Source: Alphaproteobacteria bacterium (GTDB lineage Bacteria; Pseudomonadota; Alphaproteobacteria; UBA9655). Taken from it: 60,926 bases of DNA. The notes under the pieces are model-generated. The model had not been told where the DNA came from. It worked only from the letters and a program-made list of their open reading frames with translations, and did no database searches. This document shows positions 42,731 to 52,118 of the stretch, piece by piece (position 1 is the first letter of the stretch; every line of letters begins with the position of its first letter). The stretch is taken from contig CANGTV010000004.1 in NCBI GenBank assembly GCA_947457015.1, forward strand, positions 1-60,926, in the 5' to 3' direction. A program made the translations under genes and the position numbers.

Positions 42731-43867
42731 GTGCAAAAAAAGAAACGAATTGAAGTCCAGCCTTGGCAAGATACAAAAGCTAAACCTTACATCCATTTAG
42801 AAGACGTTTCTAAGGATTTCGAAGGCAATGTCGCGGTTGATGGGGTAACTCTTTCTATTTTTCAAGGTGAATTTTTTTCTCTTTTGGGGCCCTCAGGGTG
42901 TGGAAAAACAACTCTTTTGCGGATGTTGGCTGGATTTGAAATTCCAAGTCAGGGCAAGATTTATATTGATGGTGTGGATGTAACGCGAAGGCCAGCTTAT
43001 GACCGGCCCGTGAATATGATGTTTCAATCCTATGCCCTTTTTCCCCACATGACTGTCGAACAAAATGTGGCTTTTGGTCTTAAACAAGAGCGCATCTCAA
43101 AAGCAGAAATAAAGGAACGCACGAAAGATAGTTTGCATCTTGTGCAGATGGAAAGATTTGCCACGCGCTACCCTAACCAGCTTTCAGGCGGCCAGTGTCA
43201 GCGCGTGGCCCTTGCGCGCAGTTTAGTCAAAAGACCAAAGCTTCTCTTGCTTGATGAGCCGTTAGCCGCCCTTGATAAAAAACTTAGGGAGCAAACTCAA
43301 TTTGAACTTGTTAGCATCCAAGAGGAAGTAGGCATTACATTCATTATGGTGACTCATGACCAAGAAGAAGCCATGACAATGTCGTCTCGTCTTGGTGTTA
43401 TGGAGCATGGTCGGCTGCGGCAAATTGGAACGCCAAATGAAATTTATGAATATCCTCATTCTGAATATGTGGCGGATTTTATTGGCTCCATCAATAAATT
43501 TGAAGGACATGTGATAGAAGCAGAAAAGGATCATCTCCTTGTAGAGTCAGCGGAGGCAGATTGTGAACTGTATGTAAGCCATTCTACGGATGCCCCTGTA
43601 GGCGCTTCTGTGAAGGTGGCTATTCGTCCTGAAAAGGTTATGATTGCAACCTCCCCTCCTTCACAAAAGCGCAATGCAACGAAAGGCATCGTCAAGGATA
43701 TCGGATATTTAGGTGATGTCTCCATTTACCATGTCGAACTTGCCAGCGGTAAAGTTGTTCTTGCAACGCAACCTAATCTTGTGCGCCTTGCGGAAAGACC
43801 CGTCACATGGGAGGACAAGGTTTATCTTTTTTGGCGTGCTGAAAACAGCATTGTATTAACATCATGA
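42731..43867 (+). CDS. potG: Polyamine ABC transporter ATPase
   Basis: Cytoplasmic ATPase of the polyamine importer. 378 residues, GTG start after GAGGAAA. Walker A is LLGPSGCGKTTLLRML, the signature LSGGQCQRVALARSL, Walker B LLLLDEPLAALDKKLR and the switch histidine THDQEEAM; a C-terminal TOBE-type regulatory domain follows (about 280-375). In the signature the usual Q-Q-R is Q-C-Q-R, a mild variant. The stop overlaps the potH start by four bases. Confidence 0.95.
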   Translation: MQKKKRIEVQPWQDTKAKPYIHLEDVSKDFEGNVAVDGVTLSIFQGEFFSLLGPSGCGKTTLLRMLAGFEIPSQGKIYIDGVDVTRRPAYDRPVNMMFQSYALFPHMTVEQNVAFGLKQERISKAEIKERTKDSLHLVQMERFATRYPNQLSGGQCQRVALARSLVKRPKLLLLDEPLAALDKKLREQTQFELVSIQEEVGITFIMVTHDQEEAMTMSSRLGVMEHGRLRQIGTPNEIYEYPHSEYVADFIGSINKFEGHVIEAEKDHLLVESAEADCELYVSHSTDAPVGASVKVAIRPEKVMIATSPPSQKRNATKGIVKDIGYLGDVSIYHVELASGKVVLATQPNLVRLAERPVTWEDKVYLFWRAENSIVLTS

Positions 43868-44784
43868 AAAGGGTTTGGAGTAAGCTCTTAACCGTCCTCA
43901 CCTCTCCCTTTATGGCGCTTGTGCTGCCGTATGGGTGGAGCCTTCTCTTTTTTCTTATTCCCTTTTTTATTGTTTTAAAAATCAGTTTTTCTGATCTAAA
44001 AATGGGCCTTCCCCCCTATGGTCCCCTTTTGGAATGGGTTGAGCAAGGGGTTTTGACCATCAGGCTTAATTTTAGCAATTACAGCTTTATTGGAACCGAC
44101 TCTTTGTATCTTTTATCCTATCTTGAGTCGCTCCTTATTGCTCTTTTTGGAACGATTGGCTGTCTTTTGATTGGATATCCGATGGCTTATGGGCTGTCTA
44201 AGACGAGTCCTCGCTGGCGAACGGTTTTGCTAATGCTCGTGATCCTTCCTTTTTGGACTTCTTTTTTGCTGCGCGTATATGCCTGGATTGGTATATTAAG
44301 CCCTCATGGCTTTATTAATACATTTCTTTTGAAAGCCGGCATTATTGGCTCTCCCTTGACCCTTTTGGATACGACGTTTGCGACGGTTTTGGGAATTATT
44401 TATTGTTATCTGCCTTTCATGATTCTTCCTCTTTATGCCTCTCTTGAAAAAATTGATTTTACCCTTACAGAAGCAGCCTATGACTTAGGGGCACGTCCTT
44501 CTCAGGTCTTCCTTAAGATGATTCTCCCCCTTTCTTTTCCAGGAATAGTGTCTGGATCTATGTTGGTTCTAATCCCCAGTGTGGGTGAGTTTGTCATCCC
44601 AGAGCTTTTAGGGGGATCGCAAACCTTAATGATTGGAAAGCTCTTGTGGAATGAGTTTTTTACGAACCATGATTGGCCGGTAGCCTCATCTCTTGCTATT
44701 TTAATGCTTATTTTTCTTATCATTCCTCTTGCTATCTTTCAGCAGTTTCAAGAGCGTCAAGTGAGGTTTTTAGATGAAAAATAA
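43864..44784 (+). CDS. potH: Polyamine ABC transporter permease 1
   Basis: Inner-membrane permease of the binding-protein-dependent type. 306 residues with six predicted transmembrane helices. The EAA-loop motif that docks on the ATPase reads EAAYDLGARPSQVFLKMILPLSFPG (quoted in parts, near residues 200-225). It overlaps potG by ATGA and potI by 11 bases, consistent with tight translational coupling. Confidence 0.94.
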   Translation: MKRVWSKLLTVLTSPFMALVLPYGWSLLFFLIPFFIVLKISFSDLKMGLPPYGPLLEWVEQGVLTIRLNFSNYSFIGTDSLYLLSYLESLLIALFGTIGCLLIGYPMAYGLSKTSPRWRTVLLMLVILPFWTSFLLRVYAWIGILSPHGFINTFLLKAGIIGSPLTLLDTTFATVLGIIYCYLPFMILPLYASLEKIDFTLTEAAYDLGARPSQVFLKMILPLSFPGIVSGSMLVLIPSVGEFVIPELLGGSQTLMIGKLLWNEFFTNHDWPVASSLAILMLIFLIIPLAIFQQFQERQVRFLDEK

Positions 44785-45574
44785 GCTTTCGCTCTTCTTG
44801 AAAATTTTTATGGGATGTAGTTATGGGTTTTTATACCTCCCCATTTTTACACTCATTATCTTTTCCTTTAATGCGTCTCGTCAAATTACAGTATGGCAAG
44901 GCTTTTCACTGCAATGGTACGAAACCCTTCTCCAAGACACGGTTCTGATTCGATCGGCTTGGAATAGCTTACAAATTGCCACCTGTGCAGCGACGTTAGC
45001 TGTTATTCTGGGAACACTTGCCGCAACAGCTCTTGTAAGATTTGGGCGTTTCCGAGGGCGCAGTTTCTTTGGTATCCTTGCAACAGCTCCTCTTGTCATG
45101 CCGGAAGTCATCACCGGACTTTCTCTTCTCCTTCTCTTTGTCGGGTTAGAACAGACAGTTGGTTGGCCAAAAGGGCGAGGTCTTGTGACGATTATCATTG
45201 CCCATACAACACTATGTATGGCTTATGTGACCATTTTAGTAAGAGGGCGCCTAGCAGAAATGGATCTCTCGCTTGAAGAAGCTGCTCTTGATCTTGGAGC
45301 TCATCCATTAAAAGTCTTTACAGCCATTACTTTGCCTTTGATTTCGCCAGCCCTTATTTCTGGGTGGCTACTTGCTTTTGCCCTTTCTTTAGATGATCTT
45401 GTGTTGGCAAGCTTTGTGGCGGGGCCAGGATCATCCACGCTTCCAATGGTGATTTTTTCGAGCATTCGCTTTGGGATAAGCCCTAAAATCAACGCCTTGG
45501 CCACCCTTATTATCACAGGGGTGGGCATAAGTGTGTTGCTTGCAGGATGGCTCATGCATCGGAAGAGGTATTAG
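44774..45574 (+). CDS. potI: Polyamine ABC transporter permease 2
   Basis: Second permease, 266 residues and six predicted helices. EAA motif LEEAALDLGAHPLKVFTAIT near residues 165-185. The N-terminal helix and the IIFSFNASRQITVWQGFSLQWYE segment (read in parts) are typical of PotI/PotC. Last gene of the operon; tRNA-Asp follows. Confidence 0.94.
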   Translation: MKNKLSLFLKIFMGCSYGFLYLPIFTLIIFSFNASRQITVWQGFSLQWYETLLQDTVLIRSAWNSLQIATCAATLAVILGTLAATALVRFGRFRGRSFFGILATAPLVMPEVITGLSLLLLFVGLEQTVGWPKGRGLVTIIIAHTTLCMAYVTILVRGRLAEMDLSLEEAALDLGAHPLKVFTAITLPLISPALISGWLLAFALSLDDLVLASFVAGPGSSTLPMVIFSSIRFGISPKINALATLIITGVGISVLLAGWLMHRKRY

Positions 45575-45591
45575 AAAATAGCGTTAGTCCC

Positions 45592-45620
45592 TTGACTTAA
45601 GGCTAAGGGTCATGTATCTC
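45592..45620 (+). promoter_or_regulatory. Putative promoter of tRNA-Asp
   Basis: -35 TTGACT (45592-45597), a 17-base spacer and -10 TATCTC (45615-45620), placing the start about ten bases before the tRNA. Sequence inference only. Confidence 0.4.
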
Positions 45621-45637
45621 AAAAACACTTCCTTTGC

Positions 45638-45714
<77 letters not shown>

Positions 45715-46076
45715 CCATTTGATGAGATAGGTGGGTTTTATGATACTTCTCCCAGCTATCATCCCCCGCCTTCTCGGGGGCAGGCTCTTTTAATTTTGTT
45801 CACGGATCCTAAACTCTCTCGTGTAAAATTAGATAGCTAACGTTATTGCAATGACGCAAGATATAAAGAAAACCCTTAGGCACAAGCCGAGGATTTTATA
45901 TTTTCACAATATAAAAATTTTTAAGTAACGTAAAATTTCTCAATTGGCCATTTTAAAAAAATTATTTATTAAACAAAAAAATTTATGTAAAATCATAAAT
46001 ATAAAATCTTAGAAGTATATCTTGACCTCATTATGCTCAATTAGGGGTGAAAATACTTCATTCACTTTCCATAAAT
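45715..46076. other. Intergenic AT-rich region after tRNA-Asp
   Basis: A fragment of the palindrome family (ATCCCCCGCCTTCTCGGGGG, about 45760) is followed by AT-rich sequence. No ORF or RNA is supported. GTTCACGGATCCTA near 45800 echoes GTTCACGGAGCCTAG near 14096. Confidence 0.5.
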
Positions 46077-46177
46077 GTCATTTCCTGCTGTGGCGGGAAT
46101 CCAGGAATAAATTAACGTCATCCCGAACCTTTAGTCCCGGGCTTGACCCGAGACCAGGACTAAAGGTTCAGCATGAC
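46077..46177. repeat. Nested/truncated palindromic repeat
   Basis: An outer left arm, GTCATTTCCTGCTGTGGCGGG, has no matching right arm. It is followed by a complete inner palindrome (46117-46177) with arms GAACCTTTAGTCC/GGACTAAAGGTTC around CCCGGGCTTGACCCG. The inner unit seems to have inserted into, and outlived half of, the outer one. Confidence 0.7.
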
Positions 46178-46225
46178 AGCACAGTTATTTTATGATTGGT
46201 ATAAACTTCAAGAACAAGGAGTGCA

Positions 46226-46350
46226 TATCTCCTGCCATCCTCCATTTATTTTTACGATATTTTATCTCTCTTTAAAAAACACCGTACTTTCTATTGAGGA
46301 TGAGGGAGATGAATGAGAAATTAAATGAGAAACGAAGGACAGGACGCGGG
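46226..46350. repeat. GATATTTT-hairpin dispersed repeat, copy C
   Basis: CTCCTGCCATCCTCCATTT, ACGATATTTTATCTCTCTTT and AAAAAACACCG, then a purine-rich GAGGATGAGGGAGATGAATG stretch. It aligns with 12972-13078 and 24690-24860 over the CTCC, GATATTTT and purine modules. Here the right stem has decayed (CACCG instead of TATCG). Confidence 0.7.
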
Positions 46351-46520
46351 ATGAGGGAGAACTTTTGCAACATCTTCTCAATAATTAAAAAATGCATCTC
46401 GGCTAGCATTATAAAACTTCCACTCACCTCCCACGTTGACGAAGCCACAGAAGAAGACTAAATTAGCCTCAAAGAAAATTGCAAAATTATTTCCGGATTT
46501 GTTATCCCCGACCGATCATT

Positions 46521-46583
46521 GTCATGCTGAACTCGTTTCAGCATCTCCTTGTCAAAGAGATCCCGAAATAAGTTCGGGATGAC
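46521..46583. repeat. Palindromic repeat upstream of sdhC
   Basis: GTCATGCTGAACTCGTTTCAGC and GATCCCGAAATAAGTTCGGGA-TGAC: two small stems of the CATCC family, about 70 bases before sdhC. Confidence 0.75.
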
Positions 46584-46654
46584 AGCCGGCGGGAATGACG
46601 AGATGGAATAAATTTTGCAATGTGCTTCTCATATTACAATAATAAGGACTAGCC

Positions 46655-47059
46655 ATGAGCTCCCTTGAACAAAAGAGGCCGCTGTCTCCTCATCTTCAGG
46701 TTTATAAAATCCAAATAACGTCTTTACTTTCCATTCTTCATCGCGGGACAGGAATTCTCCTCTTCATGGGATCGATTCTTTGGGCTGTGTGGTTTGTGGC
46801 CCTTGCGACAGGGCCTCAAAGCTATGGGAAACTGCAAGCTCTCTTTCTGCATCCCTTAGGCCTTCTTTTTCTGATGGGATGGGCTTTTTCTTTCTTTTAT
46901 CATTTGTGTAACGGGCTACGTCACTTAATGTGGGACTTAGGCTATGGCTATGATATGCCCACCGTCCGCTTTACAGGATGGGCAGTTGTGGTAAGTTCCT
47001 TTGCCTTAACGGTTATGGCTGGAATTATAGGATTCATGTTGATAAGGATTTGGGCATGA
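46655..47059 (+). CDS. sdhC: Succinate dehydrogenase cytochrome b556 subunit
   Basis: Membrane anchor that binds heme b and ubiquinone in complex II. 134 residues and three transmembrane helices. N-terminal KRPLSPHLQVYK and SILHRGTGILLF, plus the heme-ligand region HLCNGLRHLMWDLG, are hallmarks. The stop overlaps the sdhD start as ATGA. Confidence 0.95.
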   Translation: MSSLEQKRPLSPHLQVYKIQITSLLSILHRGTGILLFMGSILWAVWFVALATGPQSYGKLQALFLHPLGLLFLMGWAFSFFYHLCNGLRHLMWDLGYGYDMPTVRFTGWAVVVSSFALTVMAGIIGFMLIRIWA

Positions 47060-47436
47060 AACGGGAAACAGATCTTCATCGGGCAAAAGGCTTGGGGTCT
47101 GCGAAAAAAGGCGTCGGTCATTGGATTGCCCAGCGGGTGACGGCGGTGGCGCTTATCCCCCTTGGAATTTGGTTTGTGGGAGCCTTTCTTCTGTTGATTT
47201 TTGCTCCCTTTGACCAAGCGCGTCTTTGGCTCTCGTCTATTTGGGTTGTGACCGCTACGATTCTGTTTGTTGTGGCCCTCTTTTATCATGGGTGTTTAGG
47301 AATGCAGATGATTTGGGAGGACTATATCCCTCATGAGGGCACCAGATGGGGAGTGGTTTTGGCAACAAAATTTTTGGGCATCTGCCTGTCTCTTCTTAGC
47401 ATTATCTCTATCTTGAAAGTATATTTAAGCGCATGA
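47056..47436 (+). CDS. sdhD: Succinate dehydrogenase hydrophobic anchor subunit
   Basis: 126 residues from the ATG at 47056, which overlaps the sdhC stop; 26 upstream codons in frame lie inside sdhC and are not used. Three transmembrane helices. [20 protein letters not shown] (read in parts) and [20 protein letters not shown] match the family, with the heme-ligand histidine in YHG. It overlaps sdhA by four bases. Confidence 0.94.
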   Translation: MKRETDLHRAKGLGSAKKGVGHWIAQRVTAVALIPLGIWFVGAFLLLIFAPFDQARLWLSSIWVVTATILFVVALFYHGCLGMQMIWEDYIPHEGTRWGVVLATKFLGICLSLLSIISILKVYLSA

Positions 47437-49223
47437 CAAAGGCCTACAAAATTATAGACCACACCTATGATGTGGTGGTGGTGGGAGCCGGAGGAGCGGG
47501 GCTAAGAGCGGCCCTTGGCATGGCATCTCTGGGGCTTAATACGGCGTGCATTACAAAAGTTTTTCCGACGCGAAGCCATACGGTTGCAGCGCAAGGAGGG
47601 GTGAGTGCGGCTCTTGGCAACATGGGGGATGGGGATAATTGGCGCTTTCACATGTATGACACGGTTAAAGGCTCTGATTGGCTTGGGGATCAAGATGCCA
47701 TTGAATACATGTGTCGCAATGCGATTCCAGCAGTTATCGAGCTAGAACATCTGGGAGTGCCTTTCTCTCGCACGGAAGAAGGAACCATTTATCAACGCCC
47801 TTTCGGAGGTCATACCCTTGACCATGGAAAATCCATGGCCAAAAGAGCCTGTGCGGCTGCGGATCGAACGGGACATGCTATTTTACAGACCCTTTACCAG
47901 CAATCTCTCAAGCATAAGGCTCAGTTTTTTATTGAATGCTTTGCCCTTGATCTTATCATGGATGAAGAAGGGATCTGTCGGGGAGTGATGGCCTGGAATC
48001 TAGAAGATGGGACATTGCACCGTTTTGCGGCCCATATAGTTGTTCTAGCGACAGGAGGATATGGGCGAGCTTATTTCTCTTGCACCTCTGCCCATACGTG
48101 TACAGGTGATGGTAATGCCATGATTCTGAGGGCAGGCCTTCCTTTACAAGACATGGAATTTGTTCAATTTCATCCGACAGGACTTTATGGAGCAGGATGT
48201 CTTATCTCCGAAGGCGCGCGTGGAGAGGGGGCTTACTTAATGAATAGTGAGGGGGAGCGTTTTATGGAGCGCTATGCGCCCACAGCCAAAGATCTTGCCT
48301 CTCGTGATGTGACGAGCCGCGCCATTACGATGGAAATTAACGCAGGGCGGGGTGTTGGTCCTTTGAAGGATCATATGCATCTTCATCTCGAACACCTTGA
48401 TCCAGCGATTCTTCAAGAAAAACTTCCTGGAATCGTAGAACTTGCAAAGGTTTTTACAGGTGTTGATGCGTCTAAAGACCCTATCCCTGTGATTCCCACA
48501 GTTCATTATAATATGGGAGGGATTCCCACGAATCACCTTGGGGAAGTGCTGAATCCCACAGCGCAAAATCCCGAACAGGTTGTGCCAGGATTGATGGCCA
48601 TTGGAGAAACTGCGTGTGTATCTGTTCATGGAGCAAATCGTTTGGGAGCCAATTCCCTTCTGGATCTCATTGTCTTCGGACGGGCAGCCGCCATTCGCGC
48701 CAAAGAAGTTATCTCGAAGGAAAAGAGTGTCAAACCTTTACGGCCTCAAGAGGGGGAGGAAATCTTGGCTCATTTTGATGGGGTACGATATGCAAAGGGC
48801 TCCTTAAAAACAGCTGATATTCGTCTCACTCTTCAGCGGACGATGCAGACCCATTGCGCTGTCTTCCGGACCGATGAGATTTTAAGGGAAGGCATTGAAA
48901 AGATTAAAAACATTGCCACATCTTACAAGGATATCCAACTTAATGACCGTTCTCTCATTTGGAACAGTGACCTTGTGGAGGCTTTAGAGCTTCAGAATCT
49001 TATCCAGCAATCTCTCGTGACCATGGAGTCAGCCCTGAACCGTACAGAAAGCCGAGGGGCCCATGCACGGGACGATTATCCTGAGCGCGATGATACTCAC
49101 TGGATGAAACATACGGTGGCGTCTCTTCAAGGCCACAAGGTGTCCTTCACCTATCGTCCCGTGCATCTTTATACCATGACTCCTGAGGTGGATGTGATTC
49201 CTCCTCAGAAACGTGTTTATTAG
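47433..49223 (+). CDS. sdhA: Succinate dehydrogenase flavoprotein subunit
   Basis: FAD-containing catalytic subunit oxidising succinate to fumarate. 596 residues. [16 protein letters not shown] binds FAD; the covalent flavin histidine lies in [13 protein letters not shown], and the active-site region shows [21 protein letters not shown] (quoted in parts), [10 protein letters not shown] and [20 protein letters not shown]. Complete. Normally followed directly by sdhB; here an orphan gene intervenes. Confidence 0.97.
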   Translation: MTKAYKIIDHTYDVVVVGAGGAGLRAALGMASLGLNTACITKVFPTRSHTVAAQGGVSAALGNMGDGDNWRFHMYDTVKGSDWLGDQDAIEYMCRNAIPAVIELEHLGVPFSRTEEGTIYQRPFGGHTLDHGKSMAKRACAAADRTGHAILQTLYQQSLKHKAQFFIECFALDLIMDEEGICRGVMAWNLEDGTLHRFAAHIVVLATGGYGRAYFSCTSAHTCTGDGNAMILRAGLPLQDMEFVQFHPTGLYGAGCLISEGARGEGAYLMNSEGERFMERYAPTAKDLASRDVTSRAITMEINAGRGVGPLKDHMHLHLEHLDPAILQEKLPGIVELAKVFTGVDASKDPIPVIPTVHYNMGGIPTNHLGEVLNPTAQNPEQVVPGLMAIGETACVSVHGANRLGANSLLDLIVFGRAAAIRAKEVISKEKSVKPLRPQEGEEILAHFDGVRYAKGSLKTADIRLTLQRTMQTHCAVFRTDEILREGIEKIKNIATSYKDIQLNDRSLIWNSDLVEALELQNLIQQSLVTMESALNRTESRGAHARDDYPERDDTHWMKHTVASLQGHKVSFTYRPVHLYTMTPEVDVIPPQKRVY

Positions 49224-49289
49224 GGGAAAAATTTTCTTTTTGTAAAGTCATATAAGTGACGTTGTGAACCGCCCTAAAAGATTTATTTT

Positions 49290-50720
49290 ATGAAAACTTT
49301 TTACAAATTTCTATTTCTTATTTTTTTGATAGGGTCTTCCACGACTTTAAAGGGATTTGACGATGAGGAGGCTGCAGCTGCTGGATTTACTCATACTGCC
49401 CTAGCTGAAGCAGACTCTTCTTCCCCTCGCCGAGTCCAGGCAACACCTGCCTTTAAAACACCAGACCAATTCTTATCTTACCACCAAGCGACAGTGTTAA
49501 GAAAAGAAGCATTTGAGGAGGTTGTTGGTATAGAAACTGTTGCGCAGTGGGATATCAACTGGGCAGCTCTTGGAAGAAGTGATTTGTCGCCCCATGAGGC
49601 TGTGAAGCTTCAGAATATAAGCCGCTTAGCAAAAAAGGTGAAAGTCCTCGCAAGAAGGAACACAGATCCTTCTTTTCATCAGTTGCACGGACAAGTACTG
49701 CAGATAAAGGACCGTGTGGAAGATATTCACCTTGAACGTCTTGAAAGAGTGGTTAAGAAGTCTCTCTTAGATAAGTATTCAGGAGCAGAGGTCGATTTTG
49801 ATATAAAAGAAGGTGGAGATCAGCTAGGGACGATAGCTTTTGTAAGACGGCCTGGAGAAGAAGCTCTCAAATTTTATGTCAAAACCCATTCTGAGGGAAA
49901 GCTTGCTGACAAAAGCTCTGCTGCAAAACGGGTGAATCCAGGAGAGCTTCTTATCTACAAGATTTTGGAAGAATTGGGGATAGGTAGTAAAACCCATTTT
50001 TGTGCCAGAAGTGCCCAAGATGTGTATATTGTCACCCTAAATGCGGCAACAGGAGGACGCTTTTTCCTTTTTGAAAATGCCAAGGAAGATGCGCAGGGAC
50101 TAGGGAAAACCCTATGGGGAGAGATCTTAGGCGCTCTTCACACGTCTCCTCAAAAAAACGATGTTGTGGCTGTAGAAAATGACCTTGCTACAGATCTTAC
50201 TGGTCAACATTTTGTCCAGCAAACGTCTACGTTGGATGTGCTGTCTCGTATAGGTAGATTACACGATCTCTTGAATAACTATCAGAATTTTGGGTTTTCC
50301 CAAGATCCAATGATGGGCCTTCCCCTTCCTCGTATTATTGATTTTAGAATTCCTGCCAAGGATGAGATCCTCTTGAATGATACTCATTTTCTGGGTTTCC
50401 TAGCTGGAAATGGATTGTTTAACTATGCATGGGCTCATCAAGCAATAAGATTTGGCCTTCATGATCGGTTACAAGAAAAGAGGGTAAGAACCGCACAATG
50501 GGTGGTGGGAGAAGGCCCTTTACGTGACTGCGAAGGGGCCATAGAAAGAGCTTTTAGGAGTGTCGCAAGCTATTTAGATGAAAATCAAATCATCTTTGGA
50601 GACCATTCTGGCCCACTTATGAGGGATTTAGAGATCTATCGGGACGCGTTGCTTCACAATTATAGATTCTTTAGAGAAAAGCTTGAAACATGGCATCTCG
50701 ACGGTCAGGAAGCTATGTAA
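49290..50720 (+). CDS. Orphan exported protein inserted between sdhA and sdhB, possibly kinase-like
   Basis: 476 residues, family not recognised. The signal peptide (about 1-22; MKTFYKFLFLIFLIGSSTTL) implies export. Residues about 170-360 hint at a kinase-type fold: EALKFYVKTHSEG (a possible beta-3 lysine), NPGELLIYKILEELGIG (a helix with a conserved-looking glutamate), IGRLHDLLNNYQNFGF (HD...N-like catalytic loop) and PRIIDFRIP (a DF metal loop). This is weak pattern resemblance, not a domain assignment. It lies 66 bases after sdhA and is probably co-transcribed; a role in complex II is not implied. Confidence 0.6.
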   Translation: MKTFYKFLFLIFLIGSSTTLKGFDDEEAAAAGFTHTALAEADSSSPRRVQATPAFKTPDQFLSYHQATVLRKEAFEEVVGIETVAQWDINWAALGRSDLSPHEAVKLQNISRLAKKVKVLARRNTDPSFHQLHGQVLQIKDRVEDIHLERLERVVKKSLLDKYSGAEVDFDIKEGGDQLGTIAFVRRPGEEALKFYVKTHSEGKLADKSSAAKRVNPGELLIYKILEELGIGSKTHFCARSAQDVYIVTLNAATGGRFFLFENAKEDAQGLGKTLWGEILGALHTSPQKNDVVAVENDLATDLTGQHFVQQTSTLDVLSRIGRLHDLLNNYQNFGFSQDPMMGLPLPRIIDFRIPAKDEILLNDTHFLGFLAGNGLFNYAWAHQAIRFGLHDRLQEKRVRTAQWVVGEGPLRDCEGAIERAFRSVASYLDENQIIFGDHSGPLMRDLEIYRDALLHNYRFFREKLETWHLDGQEAM

Positions 50721-50762
50721 AGAATATCAGGTGTTAGCCAATTCTAAGGAGGGGGTCGAGAT

Positions 50763-50864
50763 ATGTTGAGTACGGCCTTGTGGATTAAGGATGAACTTAT
50801 TAGTGTAGATTCACAGCATATAAATAAAGAGATTATAAATGGTTCAACTGCGTCTTCCGCCTAA
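50763..50864 (+). CDS. Putative 33-residue leader ORF overlapping the sdhB start
   Basis: ATG at 50763 follows a near-perfect Shine-Dalgarno (AAGGAGGGGG, seven bases away), encodes [20 protein letters not shown] and 13 further residues, and stops at 50864, 26 bases inside sdhB in a different frame. The sdhB start at 50839 has only a weak AAAGAG and is directly preceded by TAA, so this ORF may recruit ribosomes for sdhB. Confidence 0.4.
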   Translation: MLSTALWIKDELISVDSQHINKEIINGSTASSA

Positions 50865-51621
50865 GTCTCGCATCCAAAAAGGAAACACCTATTCTTCCTC
50901 CTCGCAAGGACCAGAGATGAAGCTTTTTCACGTCTATCGTTATGATCCTGAGTCAGAGGACAATCCGCGCCTTGATACCTACGAAATTAACTTGAAAGAG
51001 TGCGGCCCCATGGTCTTGGATGCGCTCATTAAAATTAAGAATGAGGTGGATACGACCCTGACTTTCCGCCGGTCATGCCGAGAAGGCATTTGTGGCTCAT
51101 GCGCCATGAACATTGATGGGACCAACACCCTTGCGTGTATTAAACCTATTGACGACTGCAAGGGGGATATAAAAGTGACGCCTCTTCCCCATCTTTATGT
51201 GGTGAAAGATCTTGTGGCTGATTTAAGCTTTGCCTACGCTCAATACGCCTCCGTAAAACCTTGGCTTCAAGCGGACTCCTCCCCAGCGCCGGATAAAGAG
51301 CGTCTTCAAAGCCCGGAAGAACGAAAAAAAATAGATGGACTCTGGGAGTGCATTCTTTGTTTTTGCTGTACCACAAGTTGTCCCAGCTATTGGTGGAGCG
51401 GCGATAAATATTTAGGTCCCGCAACCTTGCTCCAATCTTATCGCTGGATTGCGGACAGTCGGGATGACGCAACAGGGGAACGCCTCGATGATCTTGAAGA
51501 TCCCTTTAAACTGTATCGGTGCCACACCATCATGAATTGCACCAATACATGTCCTAAAAATCTTAATCCTGCCAAAGCCATTGGAGAAATAAAGAAGAAA
51601 ATGGTCGAACGAATTGATTAG
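50839..51621 (+). CDS. sdhB: Succinate dehydrogenase iron-sulfur subunit
   Basis: Carries the three Fe-S clusters of complex II. 260 residues. The [2Fe-2S] ligands are in [15 protein letters not shown]; the [4Fe-4S] and [3Fe-4S] ligands are in [16 protein letters not shown] and [20 protein letters not shown]. The N-terminal [20 protein letters not shown] is typical of alphaproteobacteria. It is separated from sdhA by 1.6 kb. The stop overlaps the convergent gene at 51618 by four bases. Confidence 0.96.
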   Translation: MVQLRLPPKSRIQKGNTYSSSSQGPEMKLFHVYRYDPESEDNPRLDTYEINLKECGPMVLDALIKIKNEVDTTLTFRRSCREGICGSCAMNIDGTNTLACIKPIDDCKGDIKVTPLPHLYVVKDLVADLSFAYAQYASVKPWLQADSSPAPDKERLQSPEERKKIDGLWECILCFCCTTSCPSYWWSGDKYLGPATLLQSYRWIADSRDDATGERLDDLEDPFKLYRCHTIMNCTNTCPKNLNPAKAIGEIKKKMVERID

Positions 51622-51949
51622 TTCCATCGATTTCTTTCTATAATTTCCAAAAGACCGTCCTCGTGATGGAGAACAACTTGTCCATTTTCCTCATAGCTCG
51701 CAAGATCCTTCGCGTCTTGCAAGGCTCGTTCTTTGGACAAATGAACTGAATGAGTGGGGCCGTCTACTTCTTTGATATACCATAATTTATTTATCTTTGA
51801 GTAGGTAACGTGAAAAAAATGAATGGGGGCAAACAAATATTCTCCATATAAGGCCTTGTTCTTGTGTTGTTCAGGTAAAATTTTTTTAAAAAAATTATTA
51901 TCTTCTATATTTTTCATAGAGTGTTCTCCTTCAAGTTTCCTCACTTTCA
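51618..51949 (-). CDS. DUF2188-like small protein
   Basis: About 110 residues if the internal ATG at 51949 is used; the frame opens at 52010 (130 residues), and another methionine lies at 51917. The C-terminal half ([47 protein letters not shown]) matches the DUF2188 pattern of a Trp strand, a central alanine-rich helix and a closing H.EDG strand. Function unknown. It ends four bases inside the 3' end of sdhB. Confidence 0.6.
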
Positions 51950-52118
51950 TTATGAGTAAAGTATTATTTTTTTGAAGTTTAATTCTTAACGAATGTTCAT
52001 CCGGCATCATTACGAGAACGTTTCTCTCGTAATAATGACGGGGAAGAGAGATGAAAGAAGATAGAGCTTAAGAGGCAATTGCAAAATTCACCTCATTTTT
52101 TCTTTTTTTCAGATTGAC

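Noticed and set aside
45775-46060. Possible small RNA in the AT-rich region after tRNA-Asp
   Set aside because: No convincing promoter, stable stem or terminator was found.
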